Assembly (NCBI GenBank): GCA_963556255.1
Contig: OY744616.1
Coordinates: 2,118,831 to 2,182,830 of the forward strand
Source: Allolobophora icterica
Lineage: Eukaryota; Annelida; Clitellata; Crassiclitellata; Lumbricidae
Reading direction: 5' to 3'
DNA length: 64,000 bases
Below the pieces are notes generated by a model. It did no database searches, was not told the DNA's origin, and saw nothing but the letters and a program-made list of their open reading frames with translations. Position numbers and translations under genes: made by a program. Shown piece after piece: positions 1 through 10,633 of this stretch (position 1 is its first letter; the number at the start of each line of letters is the position of its first letter).

Positions 1-81
1 CGTGGAGGAATCGGTTTCATCGGAAACGTATGCTACGGGGGTCAGGTCATCGCTAACGGAAGAGACATGGAATGGGAATAA
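1..81 (+). CDS. 3' end of the last exon of the GGI-repeat gene (partial, cut by window start)
   Basis: The window opens inside the second motif copy of the plus-strand gene family described at 17315. The 26 visible codons read RGGIGFIGNVCYGGQVIANG followed by RDMEWE and a TAA at 79-81. The C-terminal RDMEWE and the CYGG spelling group this copy with those at 10081 and 18089 rather than with the shorter WGQ copies at 34150, 51428 and 60103. One residue differs from the usual GGQVIVNG (Val to Ala). As in every other copy, a TCTG-rich tract begins within about 20 bases of the stop. Function is unknown. Whether the missing upstream part includes exon 1 cannot be seen. Confidence 0.7.
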   Translation, partial: RGGIGFIGNVCYGGQVIANGRDMEWE

Positions 82-99
82 TTGAGTCAATGCCTTCGT

Positions 100-433
<334 letters not shown>

Positions 434-801
434 TCTCGGTAATATCTCACAAGTTATATTAACTTCAAATAACAAATGTGGTTAAATCTAAGTAAACGGA
501 CGATTCGAGTAATAGAATTCGATTATCTGCCTCGGTTGGAGTATCATATTAGTCCATCGTAAATTTCTATATAAGGAACGTGTTCTTTGCATTGGACGTT
601 TTTCACTCACTTTGTATGCTAATTTAAAAATACTAACGCTGTAAGTAAAACCATAGTAGCTGAAGTAGCAAAGCAGGGTTTAGCTAATGTACGGTCTGAA
701 TTGGGATATTATGATAAATTATAATAAATTTCTGTGACATGAACTTGTCTTTTGCCTCTTATAGCGAGGATCATGATGATGACGATGATGATCCCTATCA
801 T
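434..801 (+). other. Conserved 3' flank of the plus-strand gene with a candidate poly(A) signal
   Basis: This unit-wide conserved non-coding stretch contains an AATAAA at 723-728 within TATAATAAATTTCTGTGACATG, repeated in the other units near 18948, 27750, 35810 and 61578. It is the best candidate polyadenylation signal for the gene ending at 81. The empty TA target in ATGTACGGTC lies at 690-691; the same position carries the TAGGCCTA micro-insertion at 10881 and 61536. I see no coding sequence. Confidence 0.4.
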
Positions 802-1024
<223 letters not shown>

Positions 1025-1079
1025 ACAACAACAACAATATGAACTTTCAATATGATGGACAGGAAATGTTGTTGTACAG

Positions 1080-2777
1080 TAGGGTGGTGCGAAAAAACTA
1101 AAGTGCGAATTTACAAACGTAATATTGTTTAAAAGTTGCATTTGGTAAAAGTAAATGACTGTGCAAAATTTGGTTGAATTATTTTGAAGTTCAGAGGTGC
1201 CCCAGCGGCGTCGTCGAAGTTCGATTCTATACCCCTGTTGCTAGTGCATTAGAGCCAATTCATATTAAGGCGAACCTTCATTCTTCAATGTCCTTCATCC
1301 CTTCAATCCTCCATTTTAAGCGAACCGGTAGTGGGCTTACCACCATTGGCGTAATTTTTTAGAGTGGGGGTACGATGGGTACCGTACCCCCAGTTTTTGG
1401 ACTGGGGTACCGCACCCCTACTTTTAAAACAATGTCAATCAATATTTTATTATTGAGCCAGCCCAGAAATCGCAGTCTTTGCCTTGCTTCGTGTATGGAA
1501 GAAATTGGTTTCCCCCACTTTTTAGACCAAAGTTATGCCCCTGCCTACCAGGTCATATGTCATATTTCAGGGCACGATGTTAATTGCATAATATATTATA
1601 AATGTCATGTATAAAAGTTTGTAGAAATTCGGTTTATCGGAATTTTTTTTTAAAGAAGTCTTTTCGATCAGTTATCCAAAATCAAAACAAGAACCGCTGA
1701 AAAATGATTTTGGATATTCGTGCGAGTTACCGAAAAATGTCTTGCCAACTTATGAAGACGTTATGAGGCACTACAATTATATTAACCATAACATCAACAG
1801 AGTCAACACGGAAGGAACCAAAGAATCTACTGTCACTCAAACAGCAGAAATCGTAGCGACACATCGTAGCTATATGGAGAAAAGCGTCCATCGTGGCAGT
1901 TTCACATACAAGAGTTCTGAAGGTGATAAGAGCATTCCACGATGAATTTCGATCGCCGACCTATTAGGTCGAAAAAGTTGTAGTATATATCGTAAAAATG
2001 GCAAAACTCTTAACATAAATGTAGAGAAAAAGTTTTACATCGAAGCTTGCAAATATACCGTTGACAATTGTAAGTGTCCCAAAGCCAGAAAGGTGCCAAA
2101 CGATGAACATGATATCGAGTTCCTACATGATCAGCGGACGATTAGAGTTATGATTATTGCGGTCAAGATAAGATTGCATCAACTAAACTAAAGAAGCGGC
2201 ATGAGCGAAAGCTGACCGAGCACCTAAGATGTCGCAAACATTGGATTTCAGCAATGAACAAACATTAGCAGACAGTAATGATCAAAATTCCGCAGCGGAA
2301 AGAGAAATAGATCCAGACTAAACCAGTACAGAGTCAAAGCTTAGCAGACGAAGAAGACATGGATGCGTCAGAAAACCAAGTAGGCCCTACCTTCATAGAA
2401 GTAAATAAACCTAAGCAAACGAGAAAAAACTTACCAAACTGTCCATAACAATGATCGTCAACTTCTTAAAATTTGTGTTTAGAAATGTTCAATAACCAAA
2501 CGTATAATTTAGTGAAGGGTTGTTTAGTTATTTGTGACAAATATATTGATAATCACTTGCGCAATGTGTATTAATCGTTATGGTAAGTAATCGCGTATTA
2601 GTATTTTGCATGCAACTGTTACTGCTAAATTTCAAAGTCGTTGGGGCAGTTCAAGAAATAGCACTAGCAACTGACAAATTTAGCCACAAGTTCACCTCTC
2701 ATAGACACAACTTTTTCACACTATTACAATTAATAATTCAGAAAAATGTTTTTTACCATTACGTTCGCACCACCCTA
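1080..2777 (+). mobile_element. DNA transposon with 14-bp TIRs and 8-bp target duplication; degenerate coding capacity
   Basis: The element starts TAGGGTGGTGCGAA and ends with the exact reverse complement TTCGCACCACCCTA. TTGTACAG flanks it on both sides (1072-1079 and 2778-2785). The homologous site near 28022 has a single TTGTACAG, which confirms an insertion of 1698 bp. An 8-bp duplication fits the hAT, P or Merlin superfamilies. Coding remnants lie on the plus strand. One, around 1742-1945, reads LPTYEDVMRHYNYINH. A second, around 2035-2200, has a Cys-rich stretch CKYTVDNCKCPKARKVP followed by FLHDQRTIRVM. I recall similar Cys-rich DQR segments from uncharacterised transposon proteins, but cannot check this. 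Frames are broken by stops, so the element is dead. It interrupts the 3' side of the ZNF-A unit. Confidence 0.85.
1344..1543. mobile_element. Probable nested hAT-like MITE
   Basis: Inside the larger transposon, CCATTGGCGTAA with a following AGAGTGGGGGT faces an inverted CCCCCACTTTTTAGACC ending TTATGCCCCTG. The ends are imperfect inverted repeats of the CAGGGGCATAA kind. A palindromic GGGTACCGTACCCCC lies near 1378-1391. Flanking CTTACCAC and CCTACCAG are a possible eroded 8-bp duplication. It has no coding capacity. Confidence 0.4.
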
Positions 2778-2785
2778 TTGTACAG

Positions 2786-3641
2786 TCTATATGATGTTGA
2801 GTTTGGTGTCAATGTGTATTTATAGAAATACGCCAGAGTGTTAGGGCATACAATAAAGTCATATTAAAGGACGACCTGTTCACTGTGTATCGAATAGGCC
2901 GTGGATGAACAGAGAACTAGTTTGATGAAATAATTGGTTGAAAACTGAAATAGTCAGATTTCTCTTTTTGTAATTATAAATGAAAAACAAGAAGTAAGCA
3001 ACAAAAGACTAGTTTTTCATGCGAGGCATAATCACAGCAGAAATAAAATAGCTCAGTATACTGAAGTGCTGACTTAGACACATGCTTAATCAAACTAAAA
3101 ATGTTTTTAACGCTGAACATATAACCAACAGGTCTAAATTGTACTTATTAATCAAACAAGACAAGTCAATTTCTGCTTAACTAAAGACAATTACTTTGAA
3201 AACAAACATCAATAAGGATAAATGCATGCATAGGCCTACTGCCAGGCATTGATTAACTGAACACTTCTTCTCTGTTTCATCCACCAGATAATTTGTTTCG
3301 ACCCTCATATGATATCTTCTCAGATATTTAAGATAATTTCTTTTGGTCAGTTGATATTACGGAATTTCTTAGTTTGCAGTATCCGGTAAATACGTCATCA
3401 CATAATCATTCAGCATCCATAATATTTCCCCTAAAACGATTTTGTAACCTAAACAGAGAGCAACTGTTTTCATTTCATAGGACCTTCTGTGGTTACGATA
3501 AGATCCTGAATATGCATGGATTGTGATTTGTCTCCAACAAGACTGGTATTTTAAGGTTCCCTAAATGTACTTCTTCCATTGTGAATCTGCAGAGCCGCAT
3601 TGTTTGAGAATGTTTTTCTAGAAACCTGACGCAAATGGTTT
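2786..3641. other. Non-coding 3' flank of the ZNF-A unit
   Basis: This stretch is homologous to the region between the (ATC)n array and the zinc-finger ORF in all units (for example 19110-19910, 28040-28850, 53590-54430). ACAATAAAG near 2849 is a second conserved possible poly(A) signal for plus-strand transcripts. A TAGGCCTA micro-insertion lies at 3231-3238; the homologous site at 11732 is empty (GCATACTGCC). Unlike other units, most of the decayed finger sequence beyond the ORF is deleted here. Confidence 0.4.
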
Positions 3642-3922
3642 CTATAGAGAGTGAGTTTTTTCATGATGTTTCAGACCTGAAGAGAGTAAGATTGTTTTCT
3701 GACATACCTGCCAAAGGTATGGCTTCTCTCCGCTGTGAATCTTTGCATGACGTCTTAGACTGGAAGAGGTAGTAAAACGTTTTGGACATACCTGGCAATG
3801 GTAAGGTTCATCTCCAATATGAATTCTAGCATGCTCTGTAAGAATGTCAGATCGGGAAAAACGTTTTTTACAGGTCTGGCATTGGAAAGGTTTATCTCCG
3901 GTATGGATTCTGACATGACTTA
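3642..3922 (-). pseudogene. Disconnected last fingers of ZNF-A
   Basis: The sequence matches the last three fingers of intact ZNF-F (motifs equivalent to [18 protein letters not shown] and the final [11 protein letters not shown], with TAG at 3642-3644). It lies in a different frame from the upstream ORF. The ORF shifts frame inside the preceding finger and stops at 3923-3925, leaving these fingers untranslated. Confidence 0.65.
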
Positions 3923-5614
3923 CTAGACTGGATGAATGGGAAAAACTTTTTTTACATACCTGTACCTGGCAAAGGCTGCGGAATGGGTTCTCACGTGACT
4001 TTTCAGGTCACACTGGTATGCGAAAACTTTTGCACATTGCTGGCATTGGTATGGTTTCTCTCCAGTATGGATTCTCTGATGACTCTTGAGATAAAACCGG
4101 CACGAAAATGCTTTTGAGCATAACTGGCATTGGTATGGTTTCTCTCCAGTATGGATTGTACCATGAATTTTCAGTTGGTAAGATCTGAAAAATGCTTTTT
4201 TACAAACCAGACAAAAAAATGGTTTCTCCCCAGAGTGGCATTTTTCATGACTTCTCAGAATTGAAATGCATGAGAACGTTTTCTGACATATCTGGCAAAG
4301 GTATGGTTTCACTCCAGAGTGGCATTTTTTATGACTCCTTAGACCTGAAGTGTATGCGAACGTTTTTTGACATATCTGGCAAAGGTATGGTTTCGCTCCA
4401 GAGTGGGATTTCTCATGACTTTTTAAGCTTGCAGTGCTTGAGAATGTTTTCTGACATACCTGGCAAAGGTATGGTTTCTCTCCAGTATGAATTTTAGCAT
4501 GATCTTTTAGACTGGAAGAATATGAAAATCGTTTTTGACAAATATGACATAGATATGCTTTCTCTCCAGTATGTGTTCTCTTGTGAACCAGCAGACTACC
4601 GCTATGTGCGAATGCTTTTGGGCATAACTGGCATTGGTACGGTTTTTCTCCAGTATGTATTCTTATGTGCCTCTTTAGATAGCTTTGATACTTAGTTTTA
4701 AAGTCACATGACTGACATTGGTATGGTTTCTCTACAGTATGAATTCTGACATGATTTCGTAGACTGTAAGAAACTAAAAATCTTTTATGACATATTTGGC
4801 ATTGGAAAGGCTTTTCTCCAGTATGGAGTCTAAAATGGCACTGCAGACTATAATAATGAAAAAATGCCTGTTTACATATCTCGCACTGAAATGGTTTCTC
4901 TCCAGAATGGATTCGAAGATGACATGCTAGATGGGCATATTGAGAGAAACCTTTTTTACACATGTGGCACTGGAAAGGTTTCTCTCCTGTATGGGTTCTG
5001 ACATGAATTTTTAACGAGAAATATGTGGCAAAAAGTTTTTGGCAAACCTGACACAGAAATGTCTTCTTTCCAGGGTGATATTTTTCATGACTTCTCACAG
5101 CTGAAGCGCTTGAGAATCTCTTCTGACATAACTGGCAAAGGTATGGTTTCTCTCCAGTATGTATTCTTACGTGCCTCTTTAGATAGCTTTTATACTTAGT
5201 TTTAAAGTCGCAAGACTGGCATTGGTACGGTTTCTCTTCGGTATGAATTCTCGAATGACATTTTAGATTGGAATATTGGAGAAAACGCTTATGACATACT
5301 TGGCATTGGAAAAGTCTCTCTCCGGTATGTGCTGTCATGTGATTCTTCAGGTTTGATTGCCTTACAAACGATTTTGGGCATATCTGGCACTGGTATGGTT
5401 TCTCTCCAGTATGAATTCTCGTGTGACTTTTCAGGTGACAGGCGTACTTAAACATTTTCTTACATAACTCGCATTCGTATGTCTTGTCTTTGGAACGGAT
5501 TTTCTTCTTTTCCTTCGTATGAGTATCCAACACAAATGATTTCTGACTTAGCTGGGAACTTTGCGTCTCTTCTTGAGCGGCACTTCCAAGCGAATGAGAA
5601 ATGCTTTGCGACAT
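3923..5614 (-). CDS. ZNF-A: poly-C2H2 zinc-finger protein, C-terminally truncated
   Basis: A single ORF encodes about 18 tandem C2H2 fingers joined by [13 protein letters not shown] linkers. This family binds DNA, so the product is presumably a nuclear sequence-specific DNA-binding protein; the target is unknown. The N-terminus ([18 protein letters not shown], then a Ser/Lys-rich spacer) has no domain I recognise. I chose the MSQ start at 5614 because it is shared by the paralogs; an in-frame ATG 33 bases upstream (5647) exists only in this copy. Typical fingers are [19 protein letters not shown] and the family-specific [14 protein letters not shown] type, which occurs twice. After finger 18 the frame slips and the protein ends [19 protein letters not shown], losing the last four fingers found in ZNF-F. 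It may still be functional, since all retained fingers have complete Cys/His sets. Confidence 0.8.
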   Translation of the reverse strand: MSQSISHSLGSAAQEETQSSQLSQKSFVLDTHTKEKKKIRSKDKTYECELCKKMFKYACHLKSHTRIHTGEKPYQCQICPKSFVRQSNLKNHMTAHTGERLFQCQVCHKRFLQYSNLKCHSRIHTEEKPYQCQSCDFKTKYKSYLKRHVRIHTGEKPYLCQLCQKRFSSASAVRSHEKYHPGKKTFLCQVCQKLFATYFSLKIHVRTHTGEKPFQCHMCKKGFSQYAHLACHLRIHSGEKPFQCEICKQAFFHYYSLQCHFRLHTGEKPFQCQICHKRFLVSYSLRNHVRIHTVEKPYQCQSCDFKTKYQSYLKRHIRIHTGEKPYQCQLCPKAFAHSGSLLVHKRTHTGEKAYLCHICQKRFSYSSSLKDHAKIHTGEKPYLCQVCQKTFSSTASLKSHEKSHSGAKPYLCQICQKTFAYTSGLRSHKKCHSGVKPYLCQICQKTFSCISILRSHEKCHSGEKPFFCLVCKKAFFRSYQLKIHGTIHTGEKPYQCQLCSKAFSCRFYLKSHQRIHTGEKPYQCQQCAKVFAYQCDLKSHVRTHSAAFARYRYVKKVFPIHPV

Positions 5615-5640
5615 CGCTAATGATTGTGACGATTTCGGAG

Positions 5641-5656
5641 GCTGCATGAAATATTA
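5641..5656 (-). promoter_or_regulatory. Conserved candidate 3' splice site upstream of the zinc-finger ORF
   Basis: Read on the minus strand, TTTCATGCAG is followed by CCTCCGAAATCG and, 27 bases on, the MSQ start. All seven paralogs keep a pyrimidine-rich stretch ending in CAG here (variants TTCTTACAG, TTTCAAACAG, TTTTAAGCAG). Where the frame is kept, the 27 bases are an in-frame extension of the ORF (PPKSSQSLA). This suggests that the large exon is entered by splicing from an upstream exon that I could not locate. Confidence 0.45.
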
Positions 5657-6130
5657 ACGTAATGGCACATGATATCAATTCGTTCTCTTTTATTGTTTCA
5701 TTGTGTAATTTCTACTAAGGCCTATGTTAATCTTCAAGGACACGTGTACATACCATTCTTCTAAAAACAAACTTAGTCTTGCATTGTGAGGTGAGGAGCA
5801 GCAATCGACCTGACAATATAAGATGCAAAATCGTTTGCAAAATGGAACGGTCCTCAACTGCTAATAATAATTATAGAGGAGTAGAAAGGAGACGAAACCC
5901 ATGTCAAAGGCTTCCTGGAAGACTATTCTAGAGTTAGGGATTGCCGATGACAAAGCTTTCCATCGCACATCACCATGCGTTGCAGAGAGATGATACCTGC
6001 GGCAAGATACGGTTGACTCTGAAATACGTACGGTAGCTATCTATCATATGAAGGGCACAACCGGTCAGGCAGTTACGTATCAACGTATAGAAGCAAGGGT
6101 CTTAAACCTAATGAGTCTTCGAATAGGGAA

Positions 6131-6132
<2 letters not shown>
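5657..6132. other. Conserved upstream region of ZNF-A
   Basis: This block recurs upstream of every zinc-finger ORF, with landmarks such as CTTAGTCTTGCATTGTGAGG, AGGAGACGA and CACAACCGGTCAGGCAGT. It should hold the promoter and any leading exon of the gene, but I cannot identify a convincing exon or TATA box. Confidence 0.35.
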
Positions 6133-6222
<90 letters not shown>

Positions 6223-6228
6223 TATACA

Positions 6229-6282
<54 letters not shown>
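6133..6282. repeat. (TA)n microsatellite
   Basis: About 150 bases of alternating TA with three TACATATA interruptions near 6216-6248. It directly abuts the tandem duplication that follows. Ile/Tyr-alternating reading frames here are artefacts. Confidence 0.97.
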
Positions 6283-6285
<3 letters not shown>

Positions 6286-7619
6286 CGCCTCGCATGTAGC
6301 TATTTATATTGCTTGATTGATTATATGGCTAAGCTATCGAATCCATCCATCTAGCGGAGCTTCAGAGTTTAAAGCGTTGGTAGGGCCTACTCGGAACTAA
6401 AATATCAAACAGAATTAATTACCTGAGCCAGAAAGGGTTCGTTGAGAAATCTTAAAACTCTTTCCACTTTAAGAAATGTAACTAAAGTTACTGAAGGGCT
6501 GCTGATTCTAGTAGTCTCCTGTTGCTTTAGAGATGACACGAAGGCAGTGTTTCAACTTTCAAATTTAATTTCCGTTGAAACGCACAACTGTTCAATTTTG
6601 ATATCGTAGATTATTAATGACGTCACTACTAAACAATTATCAGATTATGTACGTCATTGGGATATAATTATTGGATTATCCGATTACTATATTATTAATT
6701 ATATTTCAATGATTCGTAAAAACACAGGAATATAATAACTTACCAAAGAGCACAATAGCAACGAAAGTAAAGTTATAGATTGTAGCTCTCTCGCTTTTGT
6801 CAAAATGGCGTTACGTGAAAAGGGCCGTCCATAAATGACGTGACGTATCTAAGGGGAGGGTTTTTGAGAAATGTGAAGCCAAATCACGTCTACATAATTA
6901 AATTTAACAATTACATTAACTTTGAATAATTTTCATCATTTTTTCGATATATTTCGCCTCGCATGTATACTATTTATATTGCTTGATTGATTATATGGCT
7001 AAGCTATCGAATCCATCCATCTAGCGGAGCTTCAGAGTTTAAAGCGTTGGTAGGGCCTACTCGCAACTAAAATATCAAACAGAATTAATTACCTGAGCCA
7101 GAAAGGGTTCGTTGAGAAATCTTAAAACTCTTTCCACTTTAAGAAATGTTACTAAAGTTACTGAAGGGCTGCTGATTCTAGTAGTCTCCTGTTGCTTTAG
7201 AGATGACACGAAGGCAGTGTTTCAACTTTCAAATTTAATTTCCGTTGAAACGCACAACTGTTCAATTTTGATATCGTAGATTATTAATGACGTCACTACT
7301 AAACAATTATCAGATTATGTACGTCATTGGGATATAATTATTGGATTATCCGATTACTATATTATTAATTATATTTCAATGATTCGTAAAAATACAGGAA
7401 TATAATAACTTACCAAAGAGCACAATAGCAACGAAAGTAAAGTTATAGATTGTAGCTCTCTCGCTTTTGTCAAAATGGCGTTACGTGAAAAGGGCCGTCC
7501 ATAAATGACGTGACGTATCTAAGGGGAGGGTTTTTGAGAAATGTGAAGCCAAATCACGTCTACATAATTAAATTTAACAATTACATTAACTTTGAATAAT
7601 TTTCATCATTTTTTCGATT
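6281..7619. repeat. Recent local tandem duplication, two copies of about 669 bp
   Basis: Copy 1 (6281-6949) and copy 2 (6950-7619) are nearly identical. The few differences I see include TAGCTATT versus TATACTATT, CGGAACT versus CGCAACT, GTAACTA versus GTTACTA and AACACAGG versus AATACAGG. Other units hold a single, more diverged copy (for example 40614-41670 with insertions). Each copy carries TGACGTCA and a GGGCCGTCCATAAATGACG stretch. No gene is seen. Confidence 0.93.
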
Positions 7620-8150
7620 TGATTATTTAAATAAACGGCAACTGATAGGTTGTATCGCGAACGAAGAAAATTGAGAGAATGTAGACTGGATAGACGAAGA
7701 AAAGCTTGATCTGAATAGAATATCCATTCAACATGATGAAGAGATCCATGCTCTGGCTGTTCATTTAATTATACAGCACTTTTCTTCGCCATGGGTGAAT
7801 GAAGAATTATAAATTTTGCAAATTTCTGTAGCCCAATCATTGTTATTAAACATTTTAATTCTAATGACTCTACCAGAGTGTTTCATTCTGTGAAATGAAT
7901 ATGTCATTGTTATAATTCTACTCTCTTCATTTTGCTCCGTTCTACTATAAAGTTTCAAGTATTTTTTAATAGTTAGGCCTATCACTTTTCACTTAGAAAT
8001 ATTCATCGTCTAACAAATAATACAGATGTTCAGAATATTAAAATAATATTCTGTATAGGGCCTATCTGTAGTAATTGGTTAGACGACGAATATTTTCAAG
8101 TTCATTTTATGAATATATTTATATATTTTTTTAAAATTTAAATAGAATGT
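7620..8150. other. Type-alpha spacer, no gene seen
   Basis: AT-rich spacer shared with 25290-25780 and 41670-42036. TAGGCCTA fills a TA at 7974-7981; the same position is also filled at 25654 but empty at 42009-42010 (AGTTATCAC). A related TAGGGCCTA lies near 8051. Confidence 0.5.
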
Positions 8151-9345
8151 GCTTACTTCAATCAATCAATCAGGGAATTTATATAGCGCCTCTTCAAGGC
8201 CTGAACTCAGAGGCACATTACTTACTTTACGCTATTTCCTCTCTGACAGGTCCATATCTGTGGTCTTTGGATCACATCGTACTCCTTGGGCCACTACCTC
8301 CTATGGTCTCCCCCAAGGCTCTGTTCTTGCTCCTCTGCTCTTCATCCTATATACTTCGGACCTTGGGGGATTTTCCAGCAGTATGGGGTTTCGTCTCATC
8401 AGTATGCTGATGACACCCAGTCTCTAATTCATGGTCCAGCCTCTTCTGCTGTCCAAATGGTCGAACGCATCTTAGCAGCAGCCTCTGCTCTGGATTCTTG
8501 GCTTTCCTCTAATCGCTTGCGGCTGAACCCCGACAAGACTCAGTTTATCTGGCTCGGTGGTCGCCTCCAACTCAGCAAGATTGATTTTGAATCTCTACAT
8601 CTTAGGTTTCCCCTCATTCAATTTTCCTGCTCTGTTCGTGACTTGGGGATTGTCCTTGACCCTACCCTCTCCTTTACTGATCAAGTTAACCTTGTATCCA
8701 GATCTTGCTTTTATCATCTTCGCCAGCTCCGATCCATCCGAAAGTCTCTTTCATTTCATGCTGTTACTACACTGGTCCATGCTCTGATCTGCACTAGGGT
8801 AGACTTTGGCAATGCTGTGTACATTGGCCTTTCCTCCTCCAATATGCACAAACTCCAGACTATCCTTAATGCTGCTGCTCGGCTTATTGGTGACATTCCC
8901 AAGTTTGCCCACATTTCTGCCTTTATCCGTGATTCCCTCCACTGGCTCCCTGCTCAACAGCGAATTCAGTTTAAAACCCTCACTCTCATGCGCAACTGCC
9001 TTACTGCCTCTGCTTCGTCTTACCTAATGAATTTTTGCAACCCAGTTTCTTCCTTGCCTGCGAGGGCTTCCTTGCGATCTTCGGCTCGCGGCCTTATGGT
9101 TGTCCCTCGCATGCGATCTTCCACGGCACAATCCAGAAGTTTCGCCTATGTTGGCCCCTCTGCTTGGAACTGTCTCCCCTTGTTTCTCCGCCAAGAGCTT
9201 CTTCCCCTCTCTCCTCTCCAGTTCCGTAGACGCCTGAAAACTTTCCTTTTTGCCGGTGCCGGCATTGATGCGGGTTGAAAGCGCCGCTGATTTGAGTGGC
9301 GCTATATAAGTTTTCGGTTACAATTACAATTACAAAAAAATTACT
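8151..9345 (+). mobile_element. 5'-truncated L2/CR1-like LINE with reverse-transcriptase C-terminal half
   Basis: The plus strand encodes reverse-transcriptase motifs in order: YGLPQGSVLAPLLFILY near 8296, the catalytic HQYADDTQ near 8400, then SSNRLRLNPDKTQFIWLG near 8509-8560 and the C-terminal thumb-like region ending about 9278. The YADD box is in a different frame from the PQG box, so a frameshift lies near 8380 and the copy is dead. The 3' end GTGGCGCTATATAAG followed by TTACAATTACAATTACAA is a typical tail of this LINE group. The first 60 bases (about 8160-8215) contain an inverted, related tail (TATATAGCGCCTC), suggesting a 5' inversion or an older element at the insertion site. The same site in the type-alpha unit at 25770 is empty. 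Confidence 0.9.
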
Positions 9346-9379
9346 TGTTTACTTACTTATGCTAATTTCAGCTTTCCAA

Positions 9380-9800
9380 CACCTTCTATTTAATACGCTA
9401 CATAGCTTTCTCCTTGCAACACCAGAGTGCAGTGCCACATCAAATACTTATTACAATGACAATAGATGTGATTTGAAACAGGCTATATCATGATTTTTGA
9501 ATGAGTTTTACTTTTTGTGACGATGTGTGAAATCAGAATTAGAATTAAATTGGCATCTTCGACCTATAAGTCCTCACAATGTGCACTCCTACCTACCTTC
9601 AACCACTACTCTCAACTTAGGCCTACATCCCGACACACAGTCTGCGATCTTCTGTTATGGGGTCTTTTGGTTGAACCTAGTTGTAGCACTGCCTGAAACT
9701 ACTCGCCCATGTCAATGCTGTATTGTGGCTCAACCAAAAGACACAGCTGATGGTCGCAAACTGCATGATGGGTGTATTGTGTATTGAGGTATTGATGGAT
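9380..9800 (+). repeat. Type-alpha specific conserved segment upstream of the exon-2-only copies
   Basis: A block shared by three units (also about 25790-26210 and 43230-43650) and absent from the units that have exon 1. All three copies stay open in one frame (CYGVFWLNLVVALPETTRP near 9655-9705, ending HDGC), with some substitutions. I recognise no protein and cannot tell a decayed exon from non-coding sequence. TAGGCCTA at 9618-9625 is absent from the copy at 43477. Confidence 0.35.
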
Positions 9801-10080
9801 GTAAGAAGATACTAGTGGTTGAAGGTTAATCACAATCATAGTTTTCATCATTATTATGCTATCGTGGCATACATCGAGATTGCGGAGTAAATGTTACGAG
9901 AAACATGGGTCAGATCCTAAATAAATAAGCACTCGAGAATAAGCTGGTGCCCTGGGCAAGCCTTTAGAAATTTGGAGTTTACGATTACGAAGAAGCATTA
10001 AATGTAATATAAACTTAGGTAGTTCCTCTGAGACTACTAATGTTGTTTAACCTGCAATAAATATGCTTATGTTATTTTAG

Positions 10081-10471
10081 TCGTGCTCAGGCTGCACCGA
10101 GCAACCGCTCTATGGTAGATATTGAGGATGATGTTGTAAGCCTCAATGCACCGGGCGCAAGGCATTCGACGTACGGGAGCAATGTCTCTATCTCGCGGTC
10201 TGTGGATGGAAATACGAGGATCGAAGTATGCGGTGGAATAGGAACCGTGTGCTACCGGGGTCAGGTCATCGTCAACGGGAGTCGTATACCCAATTCCACC
10301 CTGACAACCGGTAACTTTGAGGCGAACCTGAATCACGTTCCTTCGACTTCTCGTCAGAACCAGGGCACCGGTCATCCATCGATCATAGTACGAGGAGGAA
10401 TCGGTTTCATCGAAAACGTATGCTACGGGTGTCAGGTCATCGTTAACGGAAGAGACATGGAATGGGAATAA
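10081..10471 (+). CDS. GGI-repeat gene, exon 2 only
   Basis: The exon starts after the acceptor TTATTTTAG (ending at 10080) and runs in phase 2 to TAA at 10469-10471, giving about 130 residues. The two motif copies are GNTRIEVCGGIGTVCYRGQ and SIIVRGGIGFIENVCYGCQ, both altered relative to the consensus (Cys for Arg, Arg and Cys for Gly, three residues missing before TVCY). No basic exon 1 lies upstream; instead there is the conserved segment at 9380-9800. The copy is therefore either spliced to another, unrecognised first exon or is a decaying duplicate. The open frame over the full exon argues that decay is recent. Function is unknown. Confidence 0.55.
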
Positions 10472-10495
10472 TTGGGTCAATGCCTTTGTAAAGCT

Positions 10496-10633
10496 CTGTC
10501 TGTCTGTCTCTCTATCTCTATGACATGATTGTGTCTTTCTGTCTCCGTGTCTTTGTCTGTCTCTCTGACTGTCTGTCTTTCTCGCTCTCTTTCTATCTAT
10601 CTATCCATCTATCTATCCATCTGTCTATCTGTC
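10496..10633. repeat. TCTG/ATCT pyrimidine tract
   Basis: Short, interrupted version of the tract that follows the stop codon of every plus-strand gene copy; here it has only a few ATCT repeats. Confidence 0.9.

Noticed and set aside
1080..2777. Linking the TAGGG...CCCTA ends of this transposon to the TAGGCCTA micro-insertions
   Set aside because: Its target duplication is 8 bp and TA belongs to its own ends, so simple excision would leave 8-bp duplications that are not seen at the micro-insertion sites.
4192..4497. Plus-strand frames rich in GMVSLQSG repeats (also 38358-38669, 46484-46762 and others)
   Set aside because: Antisense of the HTGEKP linker and finger codons of the minus-strand genes.
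6048..6299. Ile-Tyr alternating frames on both strands
   Set aside because: Translation of the (TA)n array.
8286..9278. A host gene of 330 codons
   Set aside because: Contains YADD and other reverse-transcriptase motifs and a LINE tail; it is a truncated retrotransposon.
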